Part shown: piece by piece, positions 1 to 8,100 of the stretch
How the letters are laid out: every line of letters starts with the position of its first letter
How positions within the stretch are numbered: position 1 is the stretch's first letter
Source of the DNA: Paraburkholderia sp. LEh10
GTDB taxonomy: Bacteria > Pseudomonadota > Gammaproteobacteria > Burkholderiales > Burkholderiaceae
DNA length: 64,000 bases
Direction: 5' to 3'
Assembly (NCBI RefSeq): GCF_017814945.1
Contig: NZ_JAGIPX010000002.1
Coordinates: 186,001 to 250,000 of the forward strand
Program-made: the position numbers and the translations under genes
The notes under the pieces: generated by a model
What the model was told of the DNA's origin: nothing
Seen by the model: only the letters and a program-made list of their open reading frames with translations
Databases searched by the model: none

Positions 1-428
1 GCAGGCCGGCCGGCGTGTTCCAGCTGCCACGTCGGCGTGTCTTCGAGCGGCTCGCCGTGCACATAGACGCGCCCGCCGCGCACCGTGCGCCCCGTCGCCG
101 GAAACGCCGGCGCGACGATCGCCATGCCCGCGAGCGCCTGCAGGCCCGCCACTTCGGCGGCCCAGTTGCCGCGCAGCGTCGAGTCGATCTTCTTGTAGAG
201 CCGCTGGCCGCGCGCGCTCATCTGCGCATACGCCGCCGACGTGCGTGCCGCCGCTTCGTCGGGCGTCAGGCGGCGCGTGTCGGTATCGACGGCGATCGTG
301 TCGGCGCCGTCGTGCGCCTGCGCACGCGCCGCCTCCAGCGTGACGACCGTGCGATGTCCCGCGCTCGCGAAACCGATCGCGCAGTCCGCGGCGCCCGACA
401 GGTCGTCCGCAAGAATCAGGATCTTCAT
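1..428 (-). CDS. Four-carbon acid sugar kinase (DUF1537 family), C-terminus cut by window edge
   Basis: The visible 142 residues are the N-terminal part of a DUF1537 (OtnK/DtnK-like) kinase, which phosphorylates four-carbon sugar acids such as erythronate or threonate in the cytoplasm. Seen: the family's [12 protein letters not shown] motif at about residues 6-17 and [11 protein letters not shown] near residues 79-89. The ATG overlaps the kdgT stop as ATGA, so the genes are translationally coupled and share a transcript; a sugar-acid permease beside a sugar-acid kinase fits uptake followed by phosphorylation. The C-terminal nucleotide-binding domain lies outside the window. The exact substrate cannot be read from this fragment. 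Confidence 0.88.
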   Translation of the reverse strand, partial: MKILILADDLSGAADCAIGFASAGHRTVVTLEAARAQAHDGADTIAVDTDTRRLTPDEAAARTSAAYAQMSARGQRLYKKIDSTLRGNWAAEVAGLQALAGMAIVAPAFPATGRTVRGGRVYVHGEPLEDTPTWQLEHAGRP

Positions 429-1423
429 GGTGCCATTCCCTGACGGCGTTCCGCGCTCGCGCGTTCGCGGCGCTGCTGATGGCGTTTCGCAACGGCCGAC
501 GTCAGGATCGGCGACAGGATCGCCGTCACGACCACGCAGGCCGCAACCAGCAGTGTGGCGCTTTGCGCGGCTTCGTTGTACACGGGGTTCGCCGCCGCGA
601 CGAGCGCCGGTACGGCGGCCGCGTTGCCCGCCGTATTGGCCGCGGCCACGCCGGCGACGCCCGTGCCGCCCGTCAGCCGGTCGGCGAAATAGAGCGGAAT
701 GCCCGTCACGATGACGACCGCGATGCCAAGACCGATGCCCAGCAGGCCCGCCTGCCACACCTTATGCAGATCGAGACCGGCGCCCAGCGCCAGCGCGAAG
801 AACGGAATCATCACGGGCACGGCCTTCGCGAGAAACTCGCGCATGTCGCGGTCCAGATTGCCGAGCAGCATGCCGAGCGCGAGCGGCAGAATGCTGCCGA
901 CGAGCGTCTGCCACGGAAACGCCGACAGCCCCGCGACGCCCAGCGTCACCATCGTCAGGAACGGCCCCGATTCCAGCGACATCAGCGTGTACGCGCCGAC
1001 GTCTTCCGAGCGCCCGTACTGGCCCATCAGCGCCATGTAGAGACCGCCGTTGGTGTCGTTCATCGCGGCGACGACGGCCAGCGTCGAGATGCCCGCGAAC
1101 AGGCCCGACGAAATCGGCTGCTCGCCGATGACGTGCCCGAGAATCACGCCGACGATCACGGCCGCGCCAACCTTCGTGACGAGCAGCGCGCCGCCCTTTT
1201 TCAGCAGATACGGCGTCGCCTTCACGTCGATGCTCGCGCCCATGCAGACGTAGAACACGGCGAGAATCGGCAGCGCGCCCGTGAACAACGCATTGGTGAA
1301 CGATCCGAAGAACTTCGGCATGCCGGGCAGGAACGTCGCCACCAGCGAGCCAACGAGCAACGGCACGATCATCATGCCGCCGGGAACGCGCTCGATCGAG
1401 CGCTTGATGGGAATCTGGACCAT
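425..1423 (-). CDS. kdgT: 2-keto-3-deoxygluconate permease (KdgT family)
   Basis: Inner-membrane symporter of the KdgT family, 332 residues, close to the usual length. Recognised from the [13 protein letters not shown] opening, [18 protein letters not shown], the CMGASI segment, [11 protein letters not shown] and LMSLESGP, all family hallmarks; about ten hydrophobic segments are visible. The start at 1423 is chosen over upstream ATGs because AGGAG lies 8 nt before it and the family begins at this point. It overlaps the downstream DUF1537 kinase by 4 nt. Next to that kinase the true substrate may be a four-carbon or related sugar acid instead of ketodeoxygluconate. A palindrome lies 46 nt upstream of the start. 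Confidence 0.92.
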   Translation of the reverse strand: MVQIPIKRSIERVPGGMMIVPLLVGSLVATFLPGMPKFFGSFTNALFTGALPILAVFYVCMGASIDVKATPYLLKKGGALLVTKVGAAVIVGVILGHVIGEQPISSGLFAGISTLAVVAAMNDTNGGLYMALMGQYGRSEDVGAYTLMSLESGPFLTMVTLGVAGLSAFPWQTLVGSILPLALGMLLGNLDRDMREFLAKAVPVMIPFFALALGAGLDLHKVWQAGLLGIGLGIAVVIVTGIPLYFADRLTGGTGVAGVAAANTAGNAAAVPALVAAANPVYNEAAQSATLLVAACVVVTAILSPILTSAVAKRHQQRRERASAERRQGMAP

Positions 1424-1468
1424 GCGAGTCTCCTGAGTTTTATTGGGCATCACGTCTCGCCGCGAATT

Positions 1469-1483
1469 TGATTGAAACAATCA
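1469..1483. promoter_or_regulatory. Candidate operator upstream of kdgT
   Basis: Perfect inverted repeat TGATTG-AAA-CAATCA in the kdgT leader. AT-rich related words (GATCAAATCGATCAATTG at about 1490-1507 and CAAATCAATCACCAATTTG at about 1538-1556) follow within 75 nt, so several operator copies may exist. DUF1537/KdgT loci are often controlled by DeoR, GntR or LacI-type repressors, but no intact such gene is in view. Confidence 0.45.
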
Positions 1484-1565
1484 CCGTGCGATCAAATCGA
1501 TCAATTGCGGAGTGTAGTCGCTTCAGTGAGTTTGCGCAAATCAATCACCAATTTGCTCGAAACGA

Positions 1566-1904
1566 TCATTTCAACCGGCGATACCTCCCAGCGCGCGAGC
1601 AGTCGTCATGCCCGCGCGGCGCGCACGGTCTTGCGGCGGGTGTCGCGGCTTTCGCTGTCGCCCACGCTGCGGACATCGATGCGAACGGGCGGGCCGCCGG
1701 CGTTCTCGCCTCGTCACGCCGCCACAGCAGTCCGGGCGAGCGCACGGGCGTAGGGCTTTCCAGTGGAATCAGCTTGACGTCGTCGCGGCTGAGCGCGTGC
1801 GTCGATACGATCGTCGCGATGTCGGTGGCCCTGACCAGTTCGATCATTGGCGCAAGGGCGTTCATTTCCGCGACGACGTATATCGAGGTGAACGCCGGCT
1901 CCAT
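1566..1904 (-). pseudogene. LysR-type regulator, C-terminal remnant
   Basis: Only the second half of a LysR effector-binding domain survives: a stretch around VVAEMNALAPMIELVR, TDIATIVSTHAL and PGLLWRRDEARTPAAR matches the usual C-terminal pattern of this family. The N-terminal winged helix and the first effector subdomain are missing; at about 1905 the homology stops and an MFS fragment starts on the other strand. It cannot bind DNA and is taken as a decayed gene. No ribosome binding site precedes the apparent ATG. Confidence 0.7.
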
Positions 1905-2254
1905 TTCGCGGGCTGCGCGCTGCTGTCGGCGGCGGGCGCGGTGCTGTCGCCACGGCGCACGCTTCGTTCACGCCGGCGCTCGCCGGGCTGGCCCTCGTCG
2001 CGATCGGCTATCTGTCGTGCACGGCGATCTTCTGGACGATACCCGCGACGTTCCTCTGCGGCACGGCATCGGCTGGCTCGATTGCGCTGATTTCGAGCAT
2101 CGGGCAACTGGGCAGCCTGAGCGCACCGACTGCCATCGGCGCATTGACGGCGGCGACGCATGACATCAGCGCGGGTTCCTATCTGGCGGCATGCGTGCTT
2201 GCGTGCGGCGCCGCGGCGGCGATTGCAGTGTCGATGCGCAATATGAAGCGCTGA
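1905..2254 (+). pseudogene. MFS transporter, C-terminal remnant
   Basis: In the frame ending at TGA 2252-2254 a run of about 100 codons reads as the last three or four helices of a major facilitator: AGLALVAIGYLSCTAIFWTI, the glycine/serine-rich helix with SIALISSIGQLGS, then YLAACVLACGAAAAIAVSM. There is no usable start codon and the first two thirds of the protein are absent. It directly abuts the LysR remnant on the opposite strand, so a deletion joined the two. The stop codon lies in the first unit of a 9-bp tandem repeat. Confidence 0.72.
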
Positions 2255-2296
2255 TCGCTCTGATCGCTCTGATCGCTCTGATCGCGCTGATCGCGA
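2252..2296. repeat. 9-bp tandem repeat, five copies
   Basis: Five head-to-tail copies of TGATCGCTC (the last two differ at one or two bases) begin at the stop codon of the MFS remnant. The array is short and perfectly phased, as expected from replication slippage. Confidence 0.9.
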
Positions 2297-2395
2297 CCAG
2301 TCGCGCAGATCATCCCGCACGCACGCGTGCGTTCAAAGCCAGACAACCGCGACGTGCATCGACGCGCGTCGCGGTTCATCCTGCGAAGCCGAACG

Positions 2396-3175
2396 TTACT
2401 GAGCTTTCGCAGCCGCCTCGATAATCGCATTCGCCACTGCCTGCGGCTGGCTGAGCATCGCGACATGGCTTGCGCCGACATGCATCACGTTCGCCTTGAT
2501 CTGCCCCGCCATCGCATCCTGCAAGCGCGGATCGATCATGCGGTCCTTATCGGCGACGACGAAGTACGAAGGCTTCGTGTGCCATGCGGCGTCCGTCACC
2601 TTGTCGTCGGTGCAGCCAGCGAACCACGGGCCTTGCGTCGCGGCCACCACGCGTTTTTGCGCGGGGCTGAGATCCTGCGCGAAGTCGTCGTCGATTGCTT
2701 TCGACGTCAGCGTCAGGAAATTGCCCGAGTCCTTCTGCAGCTCGCCTGCCCACGACGGCGCAGGCTTGCCCTTGAGCATGTCGTTGACCGACTGCCCGTT
2801 GTCGGGCGCGAACGCGGCCACGTAGACGAGCGCCTTCACCTTGTCGTCATTTCCAGCCTGGCTGATCACGACGCCGCCCCACGAGTGCCCGACCAGCACG
2901 ACGGGGCCCTTCTGCGCGTCGATTGCGCGCTTCGTGGCCGCTGCGTCGTCTGCGAGCGAGCTCAACGGATTCTGCACCGCGACGACATGCAGGCCGCGCG
3001 CTTCGAGCAGCGGAATGACCTTTTCCCAGCTCGAACCATCGGCAAACGCGCCATGCACGAGCACGACGTTCTTGCCCTTCAAATCCTGCGGGGGCGCGGC
3101 CTGCGCGGCGTTCAGCGAGAACAGCGTTCCCGCCAGCATGGCGGAGGCGGCGCACTTCCTGATAAGCGACTTCAT
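2396..3175 (-). CDS. Exported alpha/beta hydrolase
   Basis: 259 residues. Residues 1-26 form a Sec signal peptide (positive start, hydrophobic core, ending NAAQA before APP), so the enzyme acts in the periplasm or outside. The fold is the alpha/beta hydrolase: oxyanion HGAFADGS near residue 41, nucleophile elbow GHSWGG with Ser98, and a late His in GASHVAMLSQP. Family members are esterases or lactonases; the substrate is unknown. AAAGGA precedes the ATG. The gene is divergent from the HD/LuxR regulator with 136 bp between them, so that regulator is a candidate controller. Confidence 0.88.
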   Translation of the reverse strand: MKSLIRKCAASAMLAGTLFSLNAAQAAPPQDLKGKNVVLVHGAFADGSSWEKVIPLLEARGLHVVAVQNPLSSLADDAAATKRAIDAQKGPVVLVGHSWGGVVISQAGNDDKVKALVYVAAFAPDNGQSVNDMLKGKPAPSWAGELQKDSGNFLTLTSKAIDDDFAQDLSPAQKRVVAATQGPWFAGCTDDKVTDAAWHTKPSYFVVADKDRMIDPRLQDAMAGQIKANVMHVGASHVAMLSQPQAVANAIIEAAAKAQ

Positions 3176-3311
3176 GATCGAGATGTCCTTTACGTGTCGA
3201 ACTGGCGAGAAGAATCGCAGACGGCCCGGTCACAGGGTATCGGTCAAATGACCGACCTCGCGCCGCGCGGGGTATAGTGACGCTCGACAAAAGACCTCGA
3301 TCCGCCCGTCC

Positions 3312-4796
3312 ATGCAGACTTCGTCCAGCACGCCCGTGGGCCCCGCCGTCCGCGTCTTCGATGCCGTGAAAGCCCTCGCCTTCATCGGCGATCTGAGCAT
3401 GGGCCAGCCAACGGATCATTCGATCCGCACCGCATGGCTCGCAGCGCGGCTCGCGCGCGCGGCGCAACTCGACGAAGCGGGCATCGTCCACGTCTGCGAG
3501 GCGTCGCTGTTGCGCTGGTCGGGCTGCACCGCGAACGCATCGGGCTTCGCGCAAGCGCTCGGCGACGATGTCGCAAGCCGCGAGGCGATGCTCGCGCTCA
3601 AGCCCGACTGGGCGGGGCCCATCGAAACGCAGGTCGATCTGGACACGCTGATCACGCCGCTCGCCCGCATCCACTGCGAGGTCTCGGGCGAAGCCGCGAA
3701 AATGCTCGGTCTAAGCCACGGTACGGAGACGACGCTTCGGCACATATTCGAAAGCTGGGATGGCAGCGGCGCACCCGATCATCTGTCCGGCAGCGCCGTG
3801 CCGGATGCCGTGTTTGTCGTGGCGATCGCTGGCGATCTGGAAATCTTCTCGCGCATCTACGGTATCGAGCGCGCGAAGGCGCTGCTCGGCCAGCGCGCCG
3901 GCTCGCGCTATCCGGATCATCTCGCGAAGCTCGCGATCGCGCATGCCGCGCAATGGCTCGACGAACTCGAACGCGCGGACCCTGAGTCGATCGACGCCGC
4001 GTTGCTGACGCCGCAGATGAGCGATGTCGCCTGCGTCGAACTGATCGCCGACATCATCGATCTCAAACTGCCGTGGATGGTCGGCTATTCGCGCAGCGTC
4101 GCGGCGGCGGCTGCGTCGTGCGCCGCGCGCTTCTCGCTCGATGCGAATGCGCAGAGCCGTCTCTATTGCGCCGGGCTGATGCACGGCATGGGGCGCGCGG
4201 CCGTGCCGAATCCCATCTGGAACACGCCTGCGCAGTTGTCACAAGCCGCGTGGGAAAAGGTGCGCCTCGTGCCCTACTGGACTTCGCGCGCGGGCAAGCA
4301 GACGGGCGCGCTCGCCGAGGCAGCCGAACTCGGTTCGTACGCGTATGAACGGCTCGATGGTTCGGGCTATTTTCGCGGTGCCGCGGGTGCGGCGCTGTCG
4401 TTCGAGGCGCGCATCCTCGCCGCGTGCGCGGCGTGGGTTGCGTTGCGCGCGGCGCGTCCGTGGCGCGCCGCGCTCACGCACGACGAAGCCGCGAAGCGCT
4501 TGCAGGACGAAGCGGCAAACGGACGCTTCGATGCCGATGTCGTCAATGCATTGATCGACACGGGACCGTCGCCACGGCGAGCGGCGAATCCGCGCGCGCA
4601 GACGGCGCGTCTGTCCGCGCGCGAAATCGACGTGCTGCGCGGCATCTCGCGCGGCGCGAGCAACAAGGAAGTCGCGCGCGAACTCGCGTTGAGCCCGAGT
4701 ACGGTGCGCACGCATGTCGAGAGCGTGTTTCGCAAGCTCGACTGCTCGACGCGCGCAGCAGCCACGCTCAAGGCGCTGGCGCTCGGCGTGCTGTGA
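3312..4796 (+). CDS. LuxR-type regulator with degenerate HD/HD-GYP-like sensor region
   Basis: 494 residues. The N-terminal 420 residues resemble HD-domain phosphohydrolases in two blocks: DHSIRTAWLAARLA near residue 36 and FESWDGSGAPDHL near 150, then GLMHGMGRAAVPNPIW near 285 and ERLDGSGYFRG near 345. The canonical HD pair reads HG here and the GYP signature is GYF, so cyclic-di-GMP hydrolysis is doubtful; the domain may sense a ligand. The last 65 residues are a LuxR/GerE helix-turn-helix (LSAREIDVL, then ELALSPSTVRTHVESVFRKL). It is divergent from the exported hydrolase and convergent with DUF2322. Confidence 0.85.
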   Translation: MQTSSSTPVGPAVRVFDAVKALAFIGDLSMGQPTDHSIRTAWLAARLARAAQLDEAGIVHVCEASLLRWSGCTANASGFAQALGDDVASREAMLALKPDWAGPIETQVDLDTLITPLARIHCEVSGEAAKMLGLSHGTETTLRHIFESWDGSGAPDHLSGSAVPDAVFVVAIAGDLEIFSRIYGIERAKALLGQRAGSRYPDHLAKLAIAHAAQWLDELERADPESIDAALLTPQMSDVACVELIADIIDLKLPWMVGYSRSVAAAAASCAARFSLDANAQSRLYCAGLMHGMGRAAVPNPIWNTPAQLSQAAWEKVRLVPYWTSRAGKQTGALAEAAELGSYAYERLDGSGYFRGAAGAALSFEARILAACAAWVALRAARPWRAALTHDEAAKRLQDEAANGRFDADVVNALIDTGPSPRRAANPRAQTARLSAREIDVLRGISRGASNKEVARELALSPSTVRTHVESVFRKLDCSTRAAATLKALALGVL

Positions 4797-4835
4797 AGCG
4801 GCCGCCGCGCAATGCACACGTCGCGTGTGCGTGCT

Positions 4836-5168
4836 TCACGCTGCCTTGATTACGTCGATACGCAGCGCTTCGCCGCCAGCCGCAATCGCCAGCAGGCGGT
4901 CGACGTTCGGATGCGCGCCCGGACGGTTGCGCGCATCGGCCGTGTGCTCGGCGAACACGGCAAGGCCGTGCTCCGCAGCCTTCGCGTCGAGCGTGCCGAA
5001 CATTTCGCGCAGATAGTGATACACCGCGAGCGATCCCTGCTTGCCCGGCTTGTTCTCGATGCTTGCCACGATAGCGCCGTCGCCGTCGACGAGATCGATA
5101 CGCTCGATCCCTTCGATGCCCGGCATGTGCGCGAGGTTGTCCTTGAAAACATTGCCTGGTTGAATCAT
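4836..5168 (-). CDS. DUF2322 family protein
   Basis: 110 residues, soluble, no signal peptide or membrane segment. It matches the DUF2322 pattern seen in beta- and gammaproteobacteria: MIQPGNVFKDNLA, then VASIENKPGKQGSLAVYHYL, and PGAHPNVDRLLAIAAGGE. The function of the family is unknown to me. The start at 5168 is preferred because GGAG sits 8 nt upstream; a GTG three codons earlier would overlap that site. It is convergent with the HD/LuxR gene and divergent from the sigma-factor operon, with a 25-bp palindrome in between. Confidence 0.85.
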   Translation of the reverse strand: MIQPGNVFKDNLAHMPGIEGIERIDLVDGDGAIVASIENKPGKQGSLAVYHYLREMFGTLDAKAAEHGLAVFAEHTADARNRPGAHPNVDRLLAIAAGGEALRIDVIKAA

Positions 5169-5260
5169 TGAAAACACTCCATCGATCGGAAATTGACTGG
5201 CGGCGGTATCTTAGCCGATCGATTGCCGCAAAACGCGAGACATGTTCGCGCGCGTCGCAA

Positions 5261-5285
5261 GGTTCGCGCTTTAAAAGCGCGAACC
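5261..5285. promoter_or_regulatory. Perfect 12-bp inverted repeat between divergent genes
   Basis: Arms GGTTCGCGCTTT (5261-5272) and AAAGCGCGAACC (5274-5285) flank a single A. It lies 93 nt upstream of the DUF2322 ATG and 162 nt upstream of the ECF sigma ATG. It could be a dimeric operator or a cruciform/hairpin; there is no U-run, so it is not a classical terminator. Confidence 0.6.
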
Positions 5286-5446
5286 ATTGCATCAGTCGCG
5301 TTTCGAGAGGCTTTCAAGGTCGCTTTTAACGTCCGACCCCACTAGCGCCGATGCGCTTTCGACGCTCGCCAGCAGCATCGTTTAATCAGGGCTAGAATTG
5401 CACGCTTGAATTCCGTCCGTTGGTTGAGTAGCAAGGAACGACATCA

Positions 5447-5995
5447 ATGACAGGTGCAGACTTGTCCAGCATGCTGCCCGATATGCTCCCGCGGTTGTGG
5501 GCTTTCGCATTGCGAATCTCCGGCGACCAGCATGACGCCGAAGATCTCGTTCAGCGCGCGTGCGTGCGCGGGCTGGAACGCGCACATCAACTGCAGGCGG
5601 ACACGGCGCCGCTTAGCTGGATGTTCTCGATCGTCCACTCCACATGGATCAACGAGCTGCGCGCGCGTTCGGTACGCAGCCGCTCCAGCATGGATTGGGA
5701 CGATGACTTTCTCGAAACGGTCGAAGACCCGGCCGCGCGCACGCCTGAACAGATCACGATGAACGCGCAGATCATCGAGGCCGTGCAACGTCTGCCCGAG
5801 GCGCAACGCGTCGTGATGCTGCTCGTCGCCGTCGAAGGCATGAGCTACAGCGAAACGGCGCAAGCGCTCAATGTGCCGATCGGCACCGTGATGAGCCGCC
5901 TGTCGCGCGCACGCCAGGCGATCGGCGCGCTGTTCGCCGGCAAGGCGGTTCAGCCGGCGAAGGTCGCCGCCTACGGCAAGGACTCGGCATCATGA
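5447..5995 (+). CDS. ECF RNA polymerase sigma factor
   Basis: 182 residues, normal for an extracytoplasmic-function sigma factor. Region 2 is seen around DAEDLVQRACVRGLERA and WMFSIVHSTWINELR; region 4 as LPEAQRVVMLLVAVEG followed by the HTH SYSETAQALNVPIGTVMSRL. It lacks region 3, as expected. Its stop overlaps the ATG of the first anti-sigma gene (ATGA), the usual coupling of sigma and anti-sigma. Downstream genes point to a role in an oxidative or envelope stress response. Autoregulation from the upstream 278-bp intergenic region is likely but no promoter was identified with confidence. Confidence 0.93.
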   Translation: MTGADLSSMLPDMLPRLWAFALRISGDQHDAEDLVQRACVRGLERAHQLQADTAPLSWMFSIVHSTWINELRARSVRSRSSMDWDDDFLETVEDPAARTPEQITMNAQIIEAVQRLPEAQRVVMLLVAVEGMSYSETAQALNVPIGTVMSRLSRARQAIGALFAGKAVQPAKVAAYGKDSAS

Positions 5996-6924
5996 AAGTA
6001 GACGACATCATGCTGATGGCCTACGTCGACGGCGAACTCGATCTCGACGAGCGCCACGATATCGAGCGCAAACTTGCGCAGTCGGCCGAACTCGCGGGCC
6101 GCGTCGAGTTGTTCCGCGCATCGAGCCTGCCCTATGACGATGCATTCGCACAGCAAAAGCTGCCGCCCGTTCCCGATTCGCTCACGCGCAAGATTGCCGA
6201 GCTTGCGCGCGCGCACGCGAGCGCGCCATCGCCCATTGCGTCCGGCCCCGCCACCGATGCCGCCGCGAACGATGCCGCCGCGCCGCGCAGCGCGACGCTG
6301 CCGCCGGCCGAGCCCGTGCGTTCGCGGATGCGCTATTCCGCGCCGTGGCTCGCGGTCGCATTCGTCGCTGGCGCATTCTGCTGCGGGCTTGCGTTGCGTC
6401 TCGCACCCGGGGTGCTGTCGGGCGGCGCAGCATCGACGGTAGCGGACACGCAACACGTGTCGCCGTGGGTCATGGCGGCCGCCGGCTACCAGGCACTCTA
6501 TTCGCGCGATACCGTCGCGGTCACGACGGACCCCGCCGTGTCGGCAAAGACAGTCGCCGATATTCGCGAACTCGACAAATTGCCGCTGCGCGTGCCCGAT
6601 CTGAGCGCGCAAGGCCTGACGTTCAAGCGCGTTCAGCGCCTGCGCTTTCACGACAAGCCGCTCGTGCAGATCGTCTATCTGCCGCGCGAGGGCGGGCCTG
6701 TCGCGCTGTGCATCGTCAAGGACGCGAAGCCCGACAAGGCGATCGCGCAGCAAAGCGTTGACGATATGGACGTCGTCACGTGGCGTCAGTCGGAATTGAG
6801 CTATGCGCTGATCGGCACGTCGGGTCAGGTCGATCTGGAAAAGCTCGGCAAGCTGATCTCGAAGCGCGACGTCGATGCGATGTTCGGCCAGACGTTCGTC
6901 CCCGGAACGCCGGCCGTGGGCTGA
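5992..6924 (+). CDS. Anti-sigma factor, membrane-bound (copy 1)
   Basis: 310 residues. A cytoplasmic N-terminal helix bundle (LMAYVDGELDLDERHDIERK), typical of anti-sigma domains, is followed by an Ala/Pro-rich linker, one membrane helix at about residues 118-138 (WLAVAFVAGAFCCGLALRL) and a periplasmic domain with RVPDLSAQGLTFKRVQRLRF and HDKPLVQIVYLP. The HxxxCxxC zinc motif of ZAS anti-sigmas is absent. It is translationally coupled to the sigma factor and presumably holds it at the membrane until a signal arrives. The next gene is a clear paralogue. Confidence 0.88.
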   Translation: MKVDDIMLMAYVDGELDLDERHDIERKLAQSAELAGRVELFRASSLPYDDAFAQQKLPPVPDSLTRKIAELARAHASAPSPIASGPATDAAANDAAAPRSATLPPAEPVRSRMRYSAPWLAVAFVAGAFCCGLALRLAPGVLSGGAASTVADTQHVSPWVMAAAGYQALYSRDTVAVTTDPAVSAKTVADIRELDKLPLRVPDLSAQGLTFKRVQRLRFHDKPLVQIVYLPREGGPVALCIVKDAKPDKAIAQQSVDDMDVVTWRQSELSYALIGTSGQVDLEKLGKLISKRDVDAMFGQTFVPGTPAVG

Positions 6925-7109
6925 GCGCGCGGCTTCGAACATGACGAACGCGACGAACGCGACGAATGTGACGTAGCGCCCTTCGCTCGCGCATACGGCG
7001 CTTCGGCAGCGTCACCGCGCGCGCGATCGTGACGTTATACTTAAAGCCAGATTAGCCATCACATGACCCATTCCGAGCGGAGCGGCACTCACGACCAGGG
7101 CCCGAGCGT

Positions 7110-8060
7110 ATGAATGTCGACGATACCGTGCTGATGGCGTATGTCGACGACGAACTGTCGCCGCACGAACGTCAGCAAATCGAAGACGAACTTCGCGCAC
7201 ATGCGGAGCTCGCGGATAAGGTCGCGCTCTTCAGGGCTTCGCGTCTGCCGTATCGCGACGCCTTTGCCACGCAGAAACTACCGGCCGTGCCTGCAAGCCT
7301 CTCGCGGCGCATCGACGACCTGATCCGCGCACAGACAGAAGCGGCTCAACGCGGTGCGCCCGTTCATCCGGAACCGGTGTCGGCTTCAGCCGCGCAGGAA
7401 AGCGCAAACGACGCCGCGATCGAACACGACGCGCAAATGCCGCGTTCCGCGCCCGTGCGTTCGCGCATGCGCATCGGGCCTGCATGGCTTGCCGTCGCGT
7501 TCATTGGCGGCGCGTTCTTCTGCGCGATCGCGCTGCGTCTTGCACCCGGTGCCGGCACGGGCCTGGGCTTCGGCGCAAGCAACGACAGTGCTACCGTCGC
7601 AGCGTCGACGATGACTTCGGCGCCGTGGGTGCAGGTCGCGGCGAATTATCAACAGTTGTACTCGCGCGATACCGTCGCGCATCTGTGGCCCGATTTATCC
7701 GACGCGCAGACCGTCGTCGAAGAGATCCGCAACGAGGACGGCATCGCGCTGCGCGTGCCCGATCTCAGCAAGGCGGGCCTGAGATTCATCCGCGTGCAGC
7801 GCTTGCGGTTTCATGATCGTCCGCTCGTGCAGATCGTTTATCTGCCGCAGAAGGGTGACCCCGTGGCGCTTTGCGTTATCAAGGAAGCCAAGGCGGACCA
7901 GTCCGTCGCTTCGCAGCGCATCGACGCGATGAACGTCGTCACCTGGCGCGACGCGAATCTCGGCTATGCGTTGATCGGCGCGTCCGGCGACGGCGATCTC
8001 ACGCAGCTCGGCAAAGCAATCGCCGAACGCCGCTTCGATCCGCTGTTCGGTTCAGTTTGA
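7110..8060 (+). CDS. Anti-sigma factor paralogue (copy 2)
   Basis: 316 residues with the same architecture as the preceding gene: NVDDTVLMAYVDDELSPHER N-terminus, membrane helix WLAVAFIGGAFFCAIALRL near residue 130, and periplasmic RVPDLSKAGLRFIRVQRLRF. The two proteins share long identical words across their whole length, so this is a tandem duplication. Divergence is greatest in the linker. A gap of 185 bp separates them, enough for a separate promoter. Two anti-sigmas for one sigma could give two input signals or a decoy for another sigma factor. Confidence 0.86.
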   Translation: MNVDDTVLMAYVDDELSPHERQQIEDELRAHAELADKVALFRASRLPYRDAFATQKLPAVPASLSRRIDDLIRAQTEAAQRGAPVHPEPVSASAAQESANDAAIEHDAQMPRSAPVRSRMRIGPAWLAVAFIGGAFFCAIALRLAPGAGTGLGFGASNDSATVAASTMTSAPWVQVAANYQQLYSRDTVAHLWPDLSDAQTVVEEIRNEDGIALRVPDLSKAGLRFIRVQRLRFHDRPLVQIVYLPQKGDPVALCVIKEAKADQSVASQRIDAMNVVTWRDANLGYALIGASGDGDLTQLGKAIAERRFDPLFGSV

Positions 8061-8100
8061 CGCAGCGCGCGGCGGCGCGCACTGCATCCGTAGTCGATTC

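Noticed and set aside
1566..1904. LysR gene as the regulator of kdgT
   Set aside because: The DNA-binding half is absent, so it cannot regulate; kept only as a pseudogene.
2252..2296. Possible CRISPR-like array
   Set aside because: Units are 9 bp without spacers; this is a simple tandem repeat. The other arrays (49490, 50709, 54272) are likewise spacerless.
5261..5285. Palindrome as a rho-independent terminator
   Set aside because: There is no U-run on either strand and it lies upstream of both flanking genes, not at a 3' end.
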